The notes under the pieces are model-generated. The model saw nothing but the letters and a program-made list of their open reading frames with translations, made no database searches and had not been told where the DNA came from. From Rhodococcus pseudokoreensis (GTDB taxonomy: Bacteria; Actinomycetota; Actinomycetes; Mycobacteriales; Mycobacteriaceae): a stretch of 64,000 bases of DNA. Positions 27,708 to 37,057 of this stretch are shown here, in pieces. Location: positions 5,642,001 through 5,706,000 of the forward strand of contig NZ_CP070619.1 of the NCBI RefSeq assembly GCF_017068395.1, written 5' to 3'. Both the position numbers and the translations under genes were made by a program. Numbering within the stretch: position 1 is the stretch's first letter; each line of letters opens with the position of its first letter.

Positions 27708-29534
27708 ATGGGAGCCAAAAATGTATCCAATTCAGTCTTGCGTGTCGGACAGTTCGTCGCCTACCACGGCGATCGCGCTGATGGCATGCGCGAACTCCTC
27801 GATGCCGGGGTCGATATCCTGACCGGCGACTACCTAGCCGAACTCACCATGCTCGTACTGAGGAAGAACCAACTCCGCGGCGGACCAGGATATGCAGCGG
27901 CCTTCGTCGAGCAACTCGAGCAGTTCTTACCGCAGATCGCCAAGGATGGGGTCAAGGTAGTTACCAACGCCGGCGGCCTCGACCCGGCGGCCTGTGCGGC
28001 CGCAGTTCGTGACGCATGCGCGCGTCGCGGTGTCGAACTGTCGGTGGCGTGGATCGAAGGTGACGATCTTCGCGAAGATCTCTCGACAATTCTCGGGCCG
28101 GAGGGCACACTCCGAAATTTTGACACCGGTGACGACTTGTCCCTCGAAGACACCGAGATACTTACAGCCAATGCGTATCTCGGAGCGTGGCCAATCGTGT
28201 CCGCACTCGAAGCGGGCGCGGACATCGTGATATGCCCGCGAGTGGCCGACGCGTCCCTGGTTGTGGGCCCATCGGCCTGGCATTTCGGGTGGCGCCCCGA
28301 CGATTTCGACATGCTGGCCGGTGGGGTTGTCGCTGGTCATCTCATCGAATGCTGCGCCCAGGTCACTGGGGGGCAGTTCGCCCTCTTTCATGAGTTTCCT
28401 GACCTCGGCCTGCCCGGTCTTCCCATCGCGGAGATCCGCGCGGATGCCAGCGCTGTGATCACCAAACCAGTTGGGTCCGGGGGAACTGTGAACACCGACA
28501 CGGTGACTGCGCAGCTGCTCTATGAGATCGGTGGCACGGAGTATCTGAACCCAGATGTCACCGTGGATCTGACCTCGGTTCGGGTCCAGCAGGATGGAGT
28601 CGACCGCGTCCTCGTCTCTGGTACGCGTGGAAGGGCGCCGAACGACACGACCAAATTGTCCCTGACCTTCGAGGGTGGGTACCGGAACACTCTCACCGTT
28701 GGGCTCACCGGGATGCACGTAGCGGAGAAGCTCGCCTGGTTGCGTCGCGAAGTGGAATCTGCAGTCGGCAAGCCGGAGACATTTGAGGCATTCCGTTGGA
28801 CCGTCGTGGGACCGGCTGCCGAGGTGGACGGTGACCAGGAGCAGGTGTCAGCGTGGGTTGTGATCACCGCTCGTGACAAGAATCGAGCAAAGGTCAGTCG
28901 CGCAGGCTTCGCCGACAGGATTGTGCAACTCGGCATCTCGAACATCCCGGGGTTCTATATGACCACGCCGCCTCAGCGGGAGCGACTTTTCGGGGTGCAG
29001 TGGCCATGCTTGATCGGGAAGAAGCATGTCGATACGCGGGTGCGAATCGGCGACGAACGGCAGATCGACGTTTCGTGGCAGGTGTGGCCCGTCGGTGAAC
29101 CTGCCTCGGCGCCTGCCGCATCCATTGCGTCAGCGTCATCCGTCAACGACGGTGAGACCGCAACAGTGCGGGTGCCGTTGGGTGAGGTCGTCGGCACGCG
29201 TTCCGGGGACAAGGGCGGTACTGCGAATCTCGGAGTGTGGGCCCGGAGCGCGGAGGCATACTCATGGCTATCGGAACACCTGACAGTTGATCGGTTTCGT
29301 GAACTCATTCCCGAATCCGCTGAACTCAAGGTTGAGCGTTTCGAGTTCCCCAACGTCAACGGCCTCAACTTCGTCCTGTTCGGATACTTGGAGAAGGGTG
29401 TGTCCTCGTGCACCCGGATCGATCCGCAGGCGAAAGGCCTCGGTGAATACCTTGCAAGCCGACGGGTCGACGTTCCTATGGCACTCGTTCCGGATCTTTC
29501 CGGCGTATCGTCCGTAATGGAGGTCATGCGATGA
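27708..29534 (+). CDS. AtuA-like (DUF1446) acyclic terpene utilisation family protein
   Basis: A roughly 600-residue protein. Residues 10-460 match the AtuA/DUF1446 domain (LRVGQFVAYHGDRADGM, GDYLAELTMLVL, VVTNAGGLDPAACA, VICPRVADASLVVGP). Residues 490-600 form the AtuA-like C-terminal domain (VVGTRSGDKGGTANLGVW, FEFPNVNGLNFVLFG, CTRIDPQAKGLGEYL). In Pseudomonas AtuA is needed for citronellol/geraniol catabolism, with unproven chemistry. The start is unresolved: ATG 27708 overlaps an operator-like dyad, while TTG 27738 fits the family N-terminus; neither has a ribosome site. It overlaps the next SDR by ATGA. A second family member begins outside the right edge. Confidence 0.85.
   Translation: MGAKNVSNSVLRVGQFVAYHGDRADGMRELLDAGVDILTGDYLAELTMLVLRKNQLRGGPGYAAAFVEQLEQFLPQIAKDGVKVVTNAGGLDPAACAAAVRDACARRGVELSVAWIEGDDLREDLSTILGPEGTLRNFDTGDDLSLEDTEILTANAYLGAWPIVSALEAGADIVICPRVADASLVVGPSAWHFGWRPDDFDMLAGGVVAGHLIECCAQVTGGQFALFHEFPDLGLPGLPIAEIRADASAVITKPVGSGGTVNTDTVTAQLLYEIGGTEYLNPDVTVDLTSVRVQQDGVDRVLVSGTRGRAPNDTTKLSLTFEGGYRNTLTVGLTGMHVAEKLAWLRREVESAVGKPETFEAFRWTVVGPAAEVDGDQEQVSAWVVITARDKNRAKVSRAGFADRIVQLGISNIPGFYMTTPPQRERLFGVQWPCLIGKKHVDTRVRIGDERQIDVSWQVWPVGEPASAPAASIASASSVNDGETATVRVPLGEVVGTRSGDKGGTANLGVWARSAEAYSWLSEHLTVDRFRELIPESAELKVERFEFPNVNGLNFVLFGYLEKGVSSCTRIDPQAKGLGEYLASRRVDVPMALVPDLSGVSSVMEVMR
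27711..27728 (+). promoter_or_regulatory. Candidate GntR operator before the AtuA-like gene
   Basis: GGAGCCAAAAATGTATCC has matched outer GGA/TCC and inner CA/TG dyads. It differs from the GntR-gene site at 11554 by only four bases. It overlaps the first codons if ATG 27708 is used, which argues for a more downstream start such as TTG 27738. Confidence 0.55.
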
Positions 29535-30313
29535 TCGATTTCGGTCTTGCCGGCTCAGTGATAGTCGTGACCGGGGCCGCGTCTGGTATCGGTCGGGCGA
29601 TCGCTCAAGCTGCTTCTGTTCAGGGCGCGGCAGTTGCGGTCCTGGACCGCAATCTTGATGCTGCCCGAGCGGCCGCACTGCAGCTCTCGCCTACCTCCTG
29701 CGCGTACGTGCTCGACGTTCGTGATCCGGACGCCACTGACGAGGTATTCGACTCGGTCGAGGCCCAAATGGGTCCGATCACTGGGGTCGTCGCGTGCGCC
29801 GGGTTGTCTCAGCCGGCGCCCGCTGAAGAAATGGCGCCAGCGAACTGGGCTAATGTCCTGGATGTCAATCTCACCGGCACCTTCCTGACCCTGCAGGCGG
29901 CCGGCCGCAGAATGTTGCCGCGCGGGAAGGGTGCGATGGTGGCCGTTGGCTCAGTGGATTCATTGGGCGGACACCACGGACGAGCACACTACGTGTCCAC
30001 GAAGTTCGGAGTGGCGGGCATCGTCAAAACTCTCGCGATCGAGTGGGGTGGGCGTGGTGTCCGAGTGAATGGGATCGCGCCCGGCCCGGTGGACACTCCG
30101 CTGTTGCGCCGCAATATCTCCGAAGACGCCATTCGCGACACAATGCTCAACCGGATACCCCTGGCGAGGTTGTCCACCGGGAGCGATCAGGCGAATGCCG
30201 TCCTATTTCTCCTGTCTGAAGCTGCTGCGTATGTCACCGGCACCATGTTGCCGGTGGACGGCGGCCTCACGGCCGGATACTTCACACACTCCACCCCCCG
30301 TTCAGTGACCTAG
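29531..30313 (+). CDS. Short-chain dehydrogenase/reductase
   Basis: A 260-residue classical SDR: VTGAASGIGRAIAQAA near residue 12, Asp after strand two (VLDRNLDAARAAAL), VACAGLSQ, Ser in VGSVDSLGG, and catalytic YVSTK near residue 155. The C-terminus continues about 13 residues past VDGG. ATG at 29531 overlaps the AtuA-like stop (ATGA), indicating translational coupling and a shared operon. It probably oxidises a hydroxyl group on a CoA ester or terpene intermediate handled with the AtuA-like protein. Confidence 0.88.
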   Translation: MIDFGLAGSVIVVTGAASGIGRAIAQAASVQGAAVAVLDRNLDAARAAALQLSPTSCAYVLDVRDPDATDEVFDSVEAQMGPITGVVACAGLSQPAPAEEMAPANWANVLDVNLTGTFLTLQAAGRRMLPRGKGAMVAVGSVDSLGGHHGRAHYVSTKFGVAGIVKTLAIEWGGRGVRVNGIAPGPVDTPLLRRNISEDAIRDTMLNRIPLARLSTGSDQANAVLFLLSEAAAYVTGTMLPVDGGLTAGYFTHSTPRSVT

Positions 30314-30364
30314 ACGCCGTATGACTCGGTCTGTGATCTAGGCGTCATTTTCGCTTGTAGGATT

Positions 30365-30382
30365 GGAGCCAATTTTGTAGAC
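30365..30382 (+). promoter_or_regulatory. Candidate GntR operator before the LimB-like gene
   Basis: GGAGCCAATTTTGTAGAC, preceded by ATT to give TTGGAGCCAA, resembles the words at 11554 and 27711. TGTAGACT inside it resembles an extended -10 box. It lies about 90 bases before the monooxygenase start. Confidence 0.5.
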
Positions 30383-30470
30383 TAATGTGGCTGCCGTTCA
30401 TCAAGGCCTCCGTATCGGGCGCCTTCATTTCACGAGTTCAGACAAATTCCAATTACTGGAGGAAACAGCA

Positions 30471-31634
30471 ATGAATGCTGAGCCCCGCCGGATGCGCTTT
30501 GGCGTGTTCCTCGGTCCATACCACCGGTTCGGTGTAAACCCGAATCTCGCGATGCAGCGTGACCTCGAGCTGGCATCCCACCTCGAGCGGCTCGGGTTCG
30601 ACGAGATCTGGTACGGCGAACACCATTCCGGTGGCGTCGAGACGATCGCTTCGCCAGAGCTCATGATCGCGGCGGCCTCTCAGTGCACCGAGAGGATCCG
30701 ACTCGGCACCGGAGTGTCTTCGCTGCCGTATCACCAGCCGTTCGTGCTGGCCGATCGGATCATTCAGCTCGATCACATGACGCGGGGCCGAATGATGTTC
30801 GGCGTCGGCCCGGGCCAACTGCTCGACGACGCCAGGATGATCGGAATCGAGCCCTCAACCCAACGGGCCAGAATGGAGGAGGCGCTTGATGTCATTCTGC
30901 GTCTCTTCGCCGGCGAAACGGTCACCGCGAAAACCGAGTGGTTCACACTGCAGGATGCGGTGCTTCAGCTGCCGCGGTACTCGAACTTCGAGATCGCTGT
31001 GACGGGCGCGGTGTCGGCGACCGGGCCTTCACTCGCAGGTAAGTACGGAACAAGTCTGCTGTCGCTGGCGGCCACCGACCCCGTCGGGCTCGAGCGGCTT
31101 GCGGGGCACTGGGAGATCGTCGAGACCGAGTCCGCCGCCAGCGGACATGTCCCGAGCCGCGACAACTGGCGACTGCACGGTCCGATGTACATTGCGGAGA
31201 CATTCGAGCAGGCGAAGAAGGACGTTGCCTACGGGATGCCGTGGCTTCTTGAATACTTGTCGCACATTGCCCCGACGGCGCTCAAGAACTTTGACTCAAT
31301 TGACGGCCTCGTGAAGGAAATCAACGAATCCGGACGTGGAGTGGTCGGAACGCCGGAGATGGCAGTTGAGCAGTTGACCCGCCTCCAGGAGAAGTCCGGC
31401 GGTTTCGGAACGTACCTGTTCCAGGGGTCCGACTACGCCCGGTGGCCCAACACCTTGCGCAGCTACGAACTCTTTGCGGAGGAGGTCATGCCACGGGTGA
31501 ACGGGCAACTCGAGCCGCTCAAAGCCAGCGTCGATCGGGTGCTGGCAAGCGGAAAGGAAGGTGCCGAGACGACCGCGCGCTCACAGGCGGAGGCCACCGA
31601 GCGGTACAACCGCCTGCGCGCCGAACGCAGCTGA
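30471..31634 (+). CDS. LimB-like flavin-dependent monooxygenase (limonene 1,2-monooxygenase family)
   Basis: A 387-residue luciferase-like monooxygenase, the same length as its paralogue at 61210-62373 and as I recall for R. erythropolis LimB. Shared features are RFGVFLGPYHRF, IWYGEHHSGGVE near residue 50, LGTGVSSLPYHQPFVLADRI, GRMMFGVGPGQL and LQEKSGGFGTYLF. The family uses reduced flavin from a partner reductase to epoxidise limonene. ATG at 30471 follows GGAGG. It heads a unit with CoA-transferase and MFS genes and has a GntR-type operator upstream. Substrate may be a different monoterpene or ketone from that of the paralogue. Confidence 0.88.
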   Translation: MNAEPRRMRFGVFLGPYHRFGVNPNLAMQRDLELASHLERLGFDEIWYGEHHSGGVETIASPELMIAAASQCTERIRLGTGVSSLPYHQPFVLADRIIQLDHMTRGRMMFGVGPGQLLDDARMIGIEPSTQRARMEEALDVILRLFAGETVTAKTEWFTLQDAVLQLPRYSNFEIAVTGAVSATGPSLAGKYGTSLLSLAATDPVGLERLAGHWEIVETESAASGHVPSRDNWRLHGPMYIAETFEQAKKDVAYGMPWLLEYLSHIAPTALKNFDSIDGLVKEINESGRGVVGTPEMAVEQLTRLQEKSGGFGTYLFQGSDYARWPNTLRSYELFAEEVMPRVNGQLEPLKASVDRVLASGKEGAETTARSQAEATERYNRLRAERS

Positions 31635-31676
31635 GAGTCGGTTGTGTCCGTTCGCTGATCCAAAGAAGGGGTGACG

Positions 31677-33998
31677 ATGCTATCGCGTGTCGGGAGCAAT
31701 TCCGGGCCGCTCACGGACCTCGTGGTGCTAGAGGTCTCGGCCCGCGCAGCCGGTGCTTACTGTGGACGACTCCTGTCCCTACTCGGTGCGACAGTGGTCA
31801 GAGTCGAGGCGCCATTGGTGCTTGACGTGCCGGCGGCCCTCGACGATATCGTGGCTAATTCGCTCAATCGCGGCAAGCAGAGCGTTGAGTTCGACAGTGC
31901 CGACCTCGCTGAGATAGCTCGACGTTGCAGCGTCGTCGTCGTGGATTCACGCGACGATGACGCTGCCGACGGTAAGTTCACAGCGATCACGCGTGCGGTG
32001 CAGGAAGTCTGCCCACCAAGGACCCCGGTGGTCGATCTCGGCGGACTACGTCAGACGCTCGACAACACCGCGGCAGCAGTGCCGTTTGCACCGATCATCG
32101 CCACAGCGGCATCAGGTCTGGCGTGGGGTATCGGGTCGCCGGATTCGGAACCACTATCCTTGCCGTTCGACCTCGCGGATTACCTCACCGGAACGGAGGG
32201 GGCTGCGGCTGCCGCACTGGCACTCCTGCGTTCGGTGGGAGAGGTAGACGATGTGGGCCAGCACTGGGATGTAACCGCGGCAGATGTGCTCTCGTACTAC
32301 GTCGGTCAGATCGGATCCAACTTTCTTCCCTACGATCGCCCATGGCGGCGTGACGGTCCACGCGCGACGCTGTCAGGAGGCTCCTATCCTGCGGCGATGT
32401 TCCCTTGCCAAGACGGTTGGGTGTCGATTATGTGCCGAACCCAGCGTGAGTACGACGGACTTCTCGACGGATTGGGGCGCCCGGAGTGGACTCGATCGGC
32501 CAACTTCACCGATCCACGGGTCGTGGCCCGGTTGCACGCGGACGAGGCCGACAAGCATCTCACGGCATGGACGAGCGCCCGCACACGCGACGAGGTCTTT
32601 GCCGTCGGTCGACAGTACGGATTTCCCGTCGCACCGGTGCTGACCATCGCGGAGTCTCTCTCCGAGGAGCAGTTCGCTCACCGAGGGTTCTTCGAATCTG
32701 GACCGAACCAGATGGTCCTGCCTGGATCGCCATACCATCTCTACCGAACAGAGGCTTCTGAGAAAGACCGGACTCGAGTGTCAGGTTGGCCTGCGGCCGA
32801 GGCCCAATCGTCCAAGCAGCCATTAGCTGGACTCCGCGTCCTCGACCTGTCCTGGGTGTGGTCCGGGCCCATGGTGACCGCCACGCTGCGTGACCTCGGT
32901 GCAGAGGTAGTGAAGGTGGAGCACCGCAGTCGCGCCGATCCAGCCAGATTGCGAGGTCGGGCCCTTCGCAATGGGGTCCCGGTCGATGGGCCGGAACTCG
33001 AGGTCACGCCGTACTTCAATCAGCTCAATCGTGCCAAGCGCAGCGTCGCTATCGACATGGGCTCAACAGAGGGGGCGGCGTTGATCGGCCGACTTGCTGC
33101 GGAGTCGGACGTGGTGGTGGAAAACATGCGGCCGGGAGTGCTGGCTCGCAGGGGACTGGACTATGAATCCCTGTCTCAGACAAACCCTGGCCTCGTGATG
33201 GTCTCGATGTCGATGCTTGGCCAGACCGGCCCCCTGAGCGGGATCAGGGGATACGCGCCGGTGATGTCCGGCTTGGCCGGATTGGATTCCCTCGTCGGAT
33301 ACGACTCCGATCGGCTGATCGGAACGTACAACCCTGCCCTTGGCGACCCGAATGGAGCCGGCCATGCACTGGTCGCGCTCTTGTCAGCGCTTGTCGGACG
33401 GCAACGCACCGGGCAGGGGTGCTACATCGACCTATCGCAGGTGGAGGCATTGCTCAGCGTTTTGACCGGACCGATCATCCAGGCTCAGGTGGACGGACAC
33501 GTTCCGGTACCTGCGAACAGACACCAGCGCCTACCGTTGCATGGCACCTTCGCCTGTGCAGGAACCGACAATTGGGTCTCGATTGCGGCTCGCACAGAAC
33601 GCGAACTGTCTGCCGTCGGAGCGGTCGTGAATGCGCCACACATGGCTTCCAGTTCGAGCATCACAGCACTCGTACGGGAGTGGACGGTCGATCGTGATGC
33701 TGATGCGGTTGCCAATGTCATGCGTGCCCAAGGGGTCCCGGCCGCTCGCGTCGTTGGATACGAAGAGGCGCTCTTCGGCGAGCGGGCGAGTGAACGGGGT
33801 GTAGGGACTGTCACCAGCCATCGTTGGCTGGGAGAGCAGATGGTAGTTACTGTTCCGTGGAAGGTTGATGGCCACGGATTCACTGCGGGCGGGGCCGCTC
33901 CCCAACTCGGCGAGGACACGGAGGCCGTTCTCGCGGAAGTGCTCGCACTAAGGGCGGCGGATCTCGCCGAGCTTCGACAGCGTGCCGTAATCGAGTAG
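31677..33998 (+). CDS. Tandem CaiB/BaiF (family III) CoA-transferase fusion
   Basis: About 773 residues containing two family-III CoA-transferase units, each normally near 400. The first begins LVVLEVSARAAGAYCGRLLSLLGATVVRVE, the second at about residue 382 with GLRVLDLSWVWSGPMVTATL. The catalytic Asp region is visible in the second half as YAPVMSGLAGLDSLVG and NPALGDPNGAGHALVALL; the first half is more divergent and may be structural. ATG 31677 is preferred because AAGAAGGGG lies six bases ahead. The protein follows the LimB-like gene by 42 bases and probably activates or exchanges CoA on an acid intermediate. Confidence 0.88.
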   Translation: MLSRVGSNSGPLTDLVVLEVSARAAGAYCGRLLSLLGATVVRVEAPLVLDVPAALDDIVANSLNRGKQSVEFDSADLAEIARRCSVVVVDSRDDDAADGKFTAITRAVQEVCPPRTPVVDLGGLRQTLDNTAAAVPFAPIIATAASGLAWGIGSPDSEPLSLPFDLADYLTGTEGAAAAALALLRSVGEVDDVGQHWDVTAADVLSYYVGQIGSNFLPYDRPWRRDGPRATLSGGSYPAAMFPCQDGWVSIMCRTQREYDGLLDGLGRPEWTRSANFTDPRVVARLHADEADKHLTAWTSARTRDEVFAVGRQYGFPVAPVLTIAESLSEEQFAHRGFFESGPNQMVLPGSPYHLYRTEASEKDRTRVSGWPAAEAQSSKQPLAGLRVLDLSWVWSGPMVTATLRDLGAEVVKVEHRSRADPARLRGRALRNGVPVDGPELEVTPYFNQLNRAKRSVAIDMGSTEGAALIGRLAAESDVVVENMRPGVLARRGLDYESLSQTNPGLVMVSMSMLGQTGPLSGIRGYAPVMSGLAGLDSLVGYDSDRLIGTYNPALGDPNGAGHALVALLSALVGRQRTGQGCYIDLSQVEALLSVLTGPIIQAQVDGHVPVPANRHQRLPLHGTFACAGTDNWVSIAARTERELSAVGAVVNAPHMASSSSITALVREWTVDRDADAVANVMRAQGVPAARVVGYEEALFGERASERGVGTVTSHRWLGEQMVVTVPWKVDGHGFTAGGAAPQLGEDTEAVLAEVLALRAADLAELRQRAVIE

Positions 33999-34170
33999 TC
34001 ATGAACGATTCGGCCAACAGCTCGCACAACACACAGGTCGTGCACGCGACCTTTTCTCCGATCAGCGCATGCACTCCGCATGGCTGTGTGCGTATACCGT
34101 TCGCGATCTCAAGGGCGTAAACGTCCGCGAACTCGCGGAGGGCCCGTTGCCCAGACAAGGAATCATTGCA

Positions 34171-35466
34171 ATGACGCAGACCAACACATCTCACGCTACT
34201 GACGACGTACAGTACGACCCTCCCGAGCGAGAGGAGTGGCGTCGCGGCTGGACGGTTGTGCTCGCTGCCGCACTCGCCTATGGAGCAGGTCCGGTTCTCC
34301 TCCTCACTACGGCGAGCGTTTTCATCAACCCCACGATCGAGGCCACAGGTTGGAGTAGAAATCAGGTACTCATCTCGCCTCTACTCACCGCTATCTTCGC
34401 GGCGTTCAGTCCGGTGGCCGGGCGACTTGCGGACCGGTACGGCGCTCGGCGCGTCGTAGCATCCGGATTAGCAGCTTACACAGTCGTATTGGTGGTCTTC
34501 GCGTTCACCCCGCTCAATCTCGCGACCTTCTACGCGCTAGCGGTTCTCATGGGAATCTTTGGTGCGGTCGGGTACATCGTCCCCATCAACCGAGCGGTGG
34601 CGAGCTGGTTCGAAAAGGGCGCGGGTAAGGCCTTCGGCCTGGTCGGGGCGGGGGGCGCGGCGATGCCTCTCATCGCAGTACCGCTGGTCGCCTTTGTGAT
34701 CTATACCTTCAGCTGGAAGGCCGGATATCTGCTTCTCGCAGGATGTATCCTCGTCATCGCTCTGCCAGCGGTCCTCATCGGCCTCAAGACGCGGCCAGAA
34801 GACCACGTCGAAGGTGTCAGGGTATCGGAGCATGCGAGCACCGCAGAGGACATCGCGCCACGTAAGATACTCATGTCATACCGCTTCTGGATTTTTGCTC
34901 TCGCTTCGGTGCTCGCATATGGGACCACACAAGGATTCCTCGCACACATGCAGCCGATCATGCTCGACGGCGGCTTCAGCGTAGCGTTGGCGACAACCGC
35001 CACGACGTTGATCACTGTCGGTGTGCTCATCGGACGCCTGGGGGCCGGCGTGCTGCTCGACATCGTGTCGCGCTACCCGGTGGCGATCGGTATCTTCCTC
35101 ATCTCAGCCGTCGGCGCAATCGGCTTGGCCAACTTCGCGCTGCTAGTACCTGTCGTGATCATCGTCGCAGCCATGGCGGTTTCGGTGAGCCAAGGCGCCG
35201 AGGGAGATATCATTGCCTACTTCATGTTGCGGGACCATGGTCGAAAGCACTTCGGTACTCTTTTCTCCGCCGTGTATGCAGTCAATGCGGTCGGTGGACT
35301 CAGTGGTCCGTACGTCTTTGGAACACTTCGAGACTCTACGGGTAGCTACGCTGTTGCCAGTTATGTCGGTTCTGCGCTCTTTGCGGTGGCTGCGCTGTTG
35401 ATGGCCCTCTACTGGGCAACTGCACGACGCGCAACTCCGTCGGCCGCACTGGAGAATCGAGCGTAG
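34171..35466 (+). CDS. MFS transporter, monocarboxylate/oxalate-formate type
   Basis: A 431-residue integral membrane protein with about twelve hydrophobic segments. The major-facilitator loop GRLADRYGARRVV follows segment two and the second half repeats the pattern (IGRLGAGVLLDIVSRYPV). A soluble loop of about 40 residues separates the halves. ATG at 34171 follows AAGGA. Its position after the LimB-like and CoA-transferase genes suggests uptake of the substrate or an acidic intermediate; the substrate is inference. It is unrelated in subfamily to the transporter at 58856-60190. Confidence 0.88.
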   Translation: MTQTNTSHATDDVQYDPPEREEWRRGWTVVLAAALAYGAGPVLLLTTASVFINPTIEATGWSRNQVLISPLLTAIFAAFSPVAGRLADRYGARRVVASGLAAYTVVLVVFAFTPLNLATFYALAVLMGIFGAVGYIVPINRAVASWFEKGAGKAFGLVGAGGAAMPLIAVPLVAFVIYTFSWKAGYLLLAGCILVIALPAVLIGLKTRPEDHVEGVRVSEHASTAEDIAPRKILMSYRFWIFALASVLAYGTTQGFLAHMQPIMLDGGFSVALATTATTLITVGVLIGRLGAGVLLDIVSRYPVAIGIFLISAVGAIGLANFALLVPVVIIVAAMAVSVSQGAEGDIIAYFMLRDHGRKHFGTLFSAVYAVNAVGGLSGPYVFGTLRDSTGSYAVASYVGSALFAVAALLMALYWATARRATPSAALENRA

Positions 35467-35900
35467 TGGCAACCTGTCTGGGCGACAGATATCGAGATCG
35501 CGGACGCGTTGTGGGGGAACAAGTTGAACGCGCTACTGCAGGAGTGATCCCGAATGACGGTGTGCTTGCGGACTGGTGGGGATTCTCGGAATAGCGGTTC
35601 GGCGTTCCATGTCGGCAACCTATGAGTGGGCAGATCGGCCGAGTTAGCTGTCGATCTGCCCACCGTCATGACTATCGCTGCCTCCATCGGTATCGGTCGG
35701 GTATTGACAAGTCGGGCTCGTCGATCCACGGGAACGTTGATTGGCGGGGACCGCCAGGTCCTCGGAAGCCGCCTAAACCCGTGCCGCCCATCACACGGGG
35801 TCAACTCTAGTTGGGTAGGACGTTACCGTGACGACCCCGTGCTACGTGCGAGCCAGAGGCCGACGAGTCGGCATAGTCAAAATCAAAGGAGCGAATTGCC
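35467..35900. other. Intergenic region, no gene recognised
   Basis: Open frames on both strands show no family resemblance. It separates the MFS gene from a small conserved protein and should include that gene's leader (AAAGGAGCG at 35885-35893). No operator or strong hairpin was noticed. Confidence 0.35.
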
Positions 35901-36236
35901 GTGATCCTGGATGTTACCGATAGCTCTCTGGATGTTCGCGAGACGGACGACTTACGCCGCCTACACGTTGAGGTACCAGAACTGCCCGCTACCGGCGTGG
36001 TGCTGGCAGTTCTTCGCGATGCGAACCTGGTCGCCGCCATCGATGGCACTGAGGTACTCCTCCACGCCCATGTGCTCCGTCAGGCGGCAGGATCTGGACA
36101 CGGAAGCGATTGGCACTCAAGTTTCGATGCGATGCTCCGGTACGCGGCGACCAAGGGCTGGTATGACGAGACGTGTGGAACGATCCGAGTCCACTGCCAG
36201 GCCCGTCGACCTGGTGATACGGCAAACCGGCCTTGA
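35901..36236 (+). CDS. Small uncharacterised protein, paralogue of 38402-38743
   Basis: A 111-residue soluble protein from GTG 35901 behind AAAGGAGCG. It aligns along its length with the product of 38402-38743: DDLRRLHVEV at the start, HVLRQAAG in the middle and WHSSFDAMLRYAATKGWYDE near the end. I do not recognise a named family. It has no signal peptide or membrane segment. Its last 15 residues differ from the paralogue and may reflect a late frame change. One member lies beside each LimB-like module, suggesting a role tied to that pathway. Confidence 0.65.
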   Translation: MILDVTDSSLDVRETDDLRRLHVEVPELPATGVVLAVLRDANLVAAIDGTEVLLHAHVLRQAAGSGHGSDWHSSFDAMLRYAATKGWYDETCGTIRVHCQARRPGDTANRP

Positions 36237-36480
36237 TTTTCCACTCGAAACAGCAAGCTCGGGACTCCTCGTGGACGTCGCAGTGGGGATAGGCGCAGCT
36301 TCCAGCTTGAGCCTGGCCGCCACCGCCGAACACTTGAACGCACCCTGCGCCGAAGTGGTTGGGGGCGATCTCCCAGGCTCTGCCACACACGCCATCACAA
36401 GGCCGTCGCTGCGACGCTCGAAAGTCCACTCTGCCAGGCCTTCGTTTGGAGGATCCCCGCCAAGGTCCTTAACCATCATC
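36230..36480 (+). pseudogene. Possible C-terminal remnant of an enolase-superfamily (muconate cycloisomerase-like) enzyme
   Basis: An open stretch reads VGIGAASSLSLAATAEHL, then ITRPSLRRSKVHSARPSFGGSP. The order of an LAA-rich helix, an acidic loop and a PL-x-R-x-G-x-V-x-P-GPGLG-like tail resembles the end of the MR/MLE family. It has no start and the rest of the barrel is missing. This is a weak recognition by eye. Confidence 0.3.
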
Positions 36481-37057
36481 GACGCTCGATCTAACAAATG
36501 GTGTTGCGGCGACCTCGTCGGCTTGACACGAGAGGCGATCCATCGACGCCACTCGGTTCGGCGACACTACCTCCCGGATCATTCGGGAGGCGGGGGCAAG
36601 AAGTTCTATCGAACCGTTGTCCCGCGGCACGGGACCGGGAAGGACATCGCGGAGTCGACGGCCGTCTGTGATGCCGGCTACCTGTACGAACTGGGTGAAG
36701 CGCGGATTGGCCTGCAGGATGCCGAATGGAGTGCTTGGGGTGCACTCGAGGCTCGAAGGAGCTGGTGGTTGGAACCCGCACCTGCGTTCTGTGCGGGAAG
36801 CGATAGCGATCGGCACAGTTGCACCCACGGACGCGACCCGAGCGACTGAGAGAGCGCCGAGACTTGTCGGTGCGAGGGCGATCCGCCGAGATATGCTCCT
36901 CGAGCGGGCGTTCAGAAGCGCCACCCCGGTTCCACCGCCAAGGCAGCTCCGGCCAGGCCTACGGAATGATTAATCGCGGGGCCCTGGACTTCGTCGGCTG
37001 ACCCGAGCAAGCACGGAATCCGGTGTCGCTGAGCGGTCGGCGGCACCACATCGCGAA
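36481..37057. other. Region without a recognisable gene
   Basis: Long overlapping frames on both strands, none with a family signature or ribosome site. It lies between the two modules and is probably decayed sequence; the compact cluster begins after it. Confidence 0.4.
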
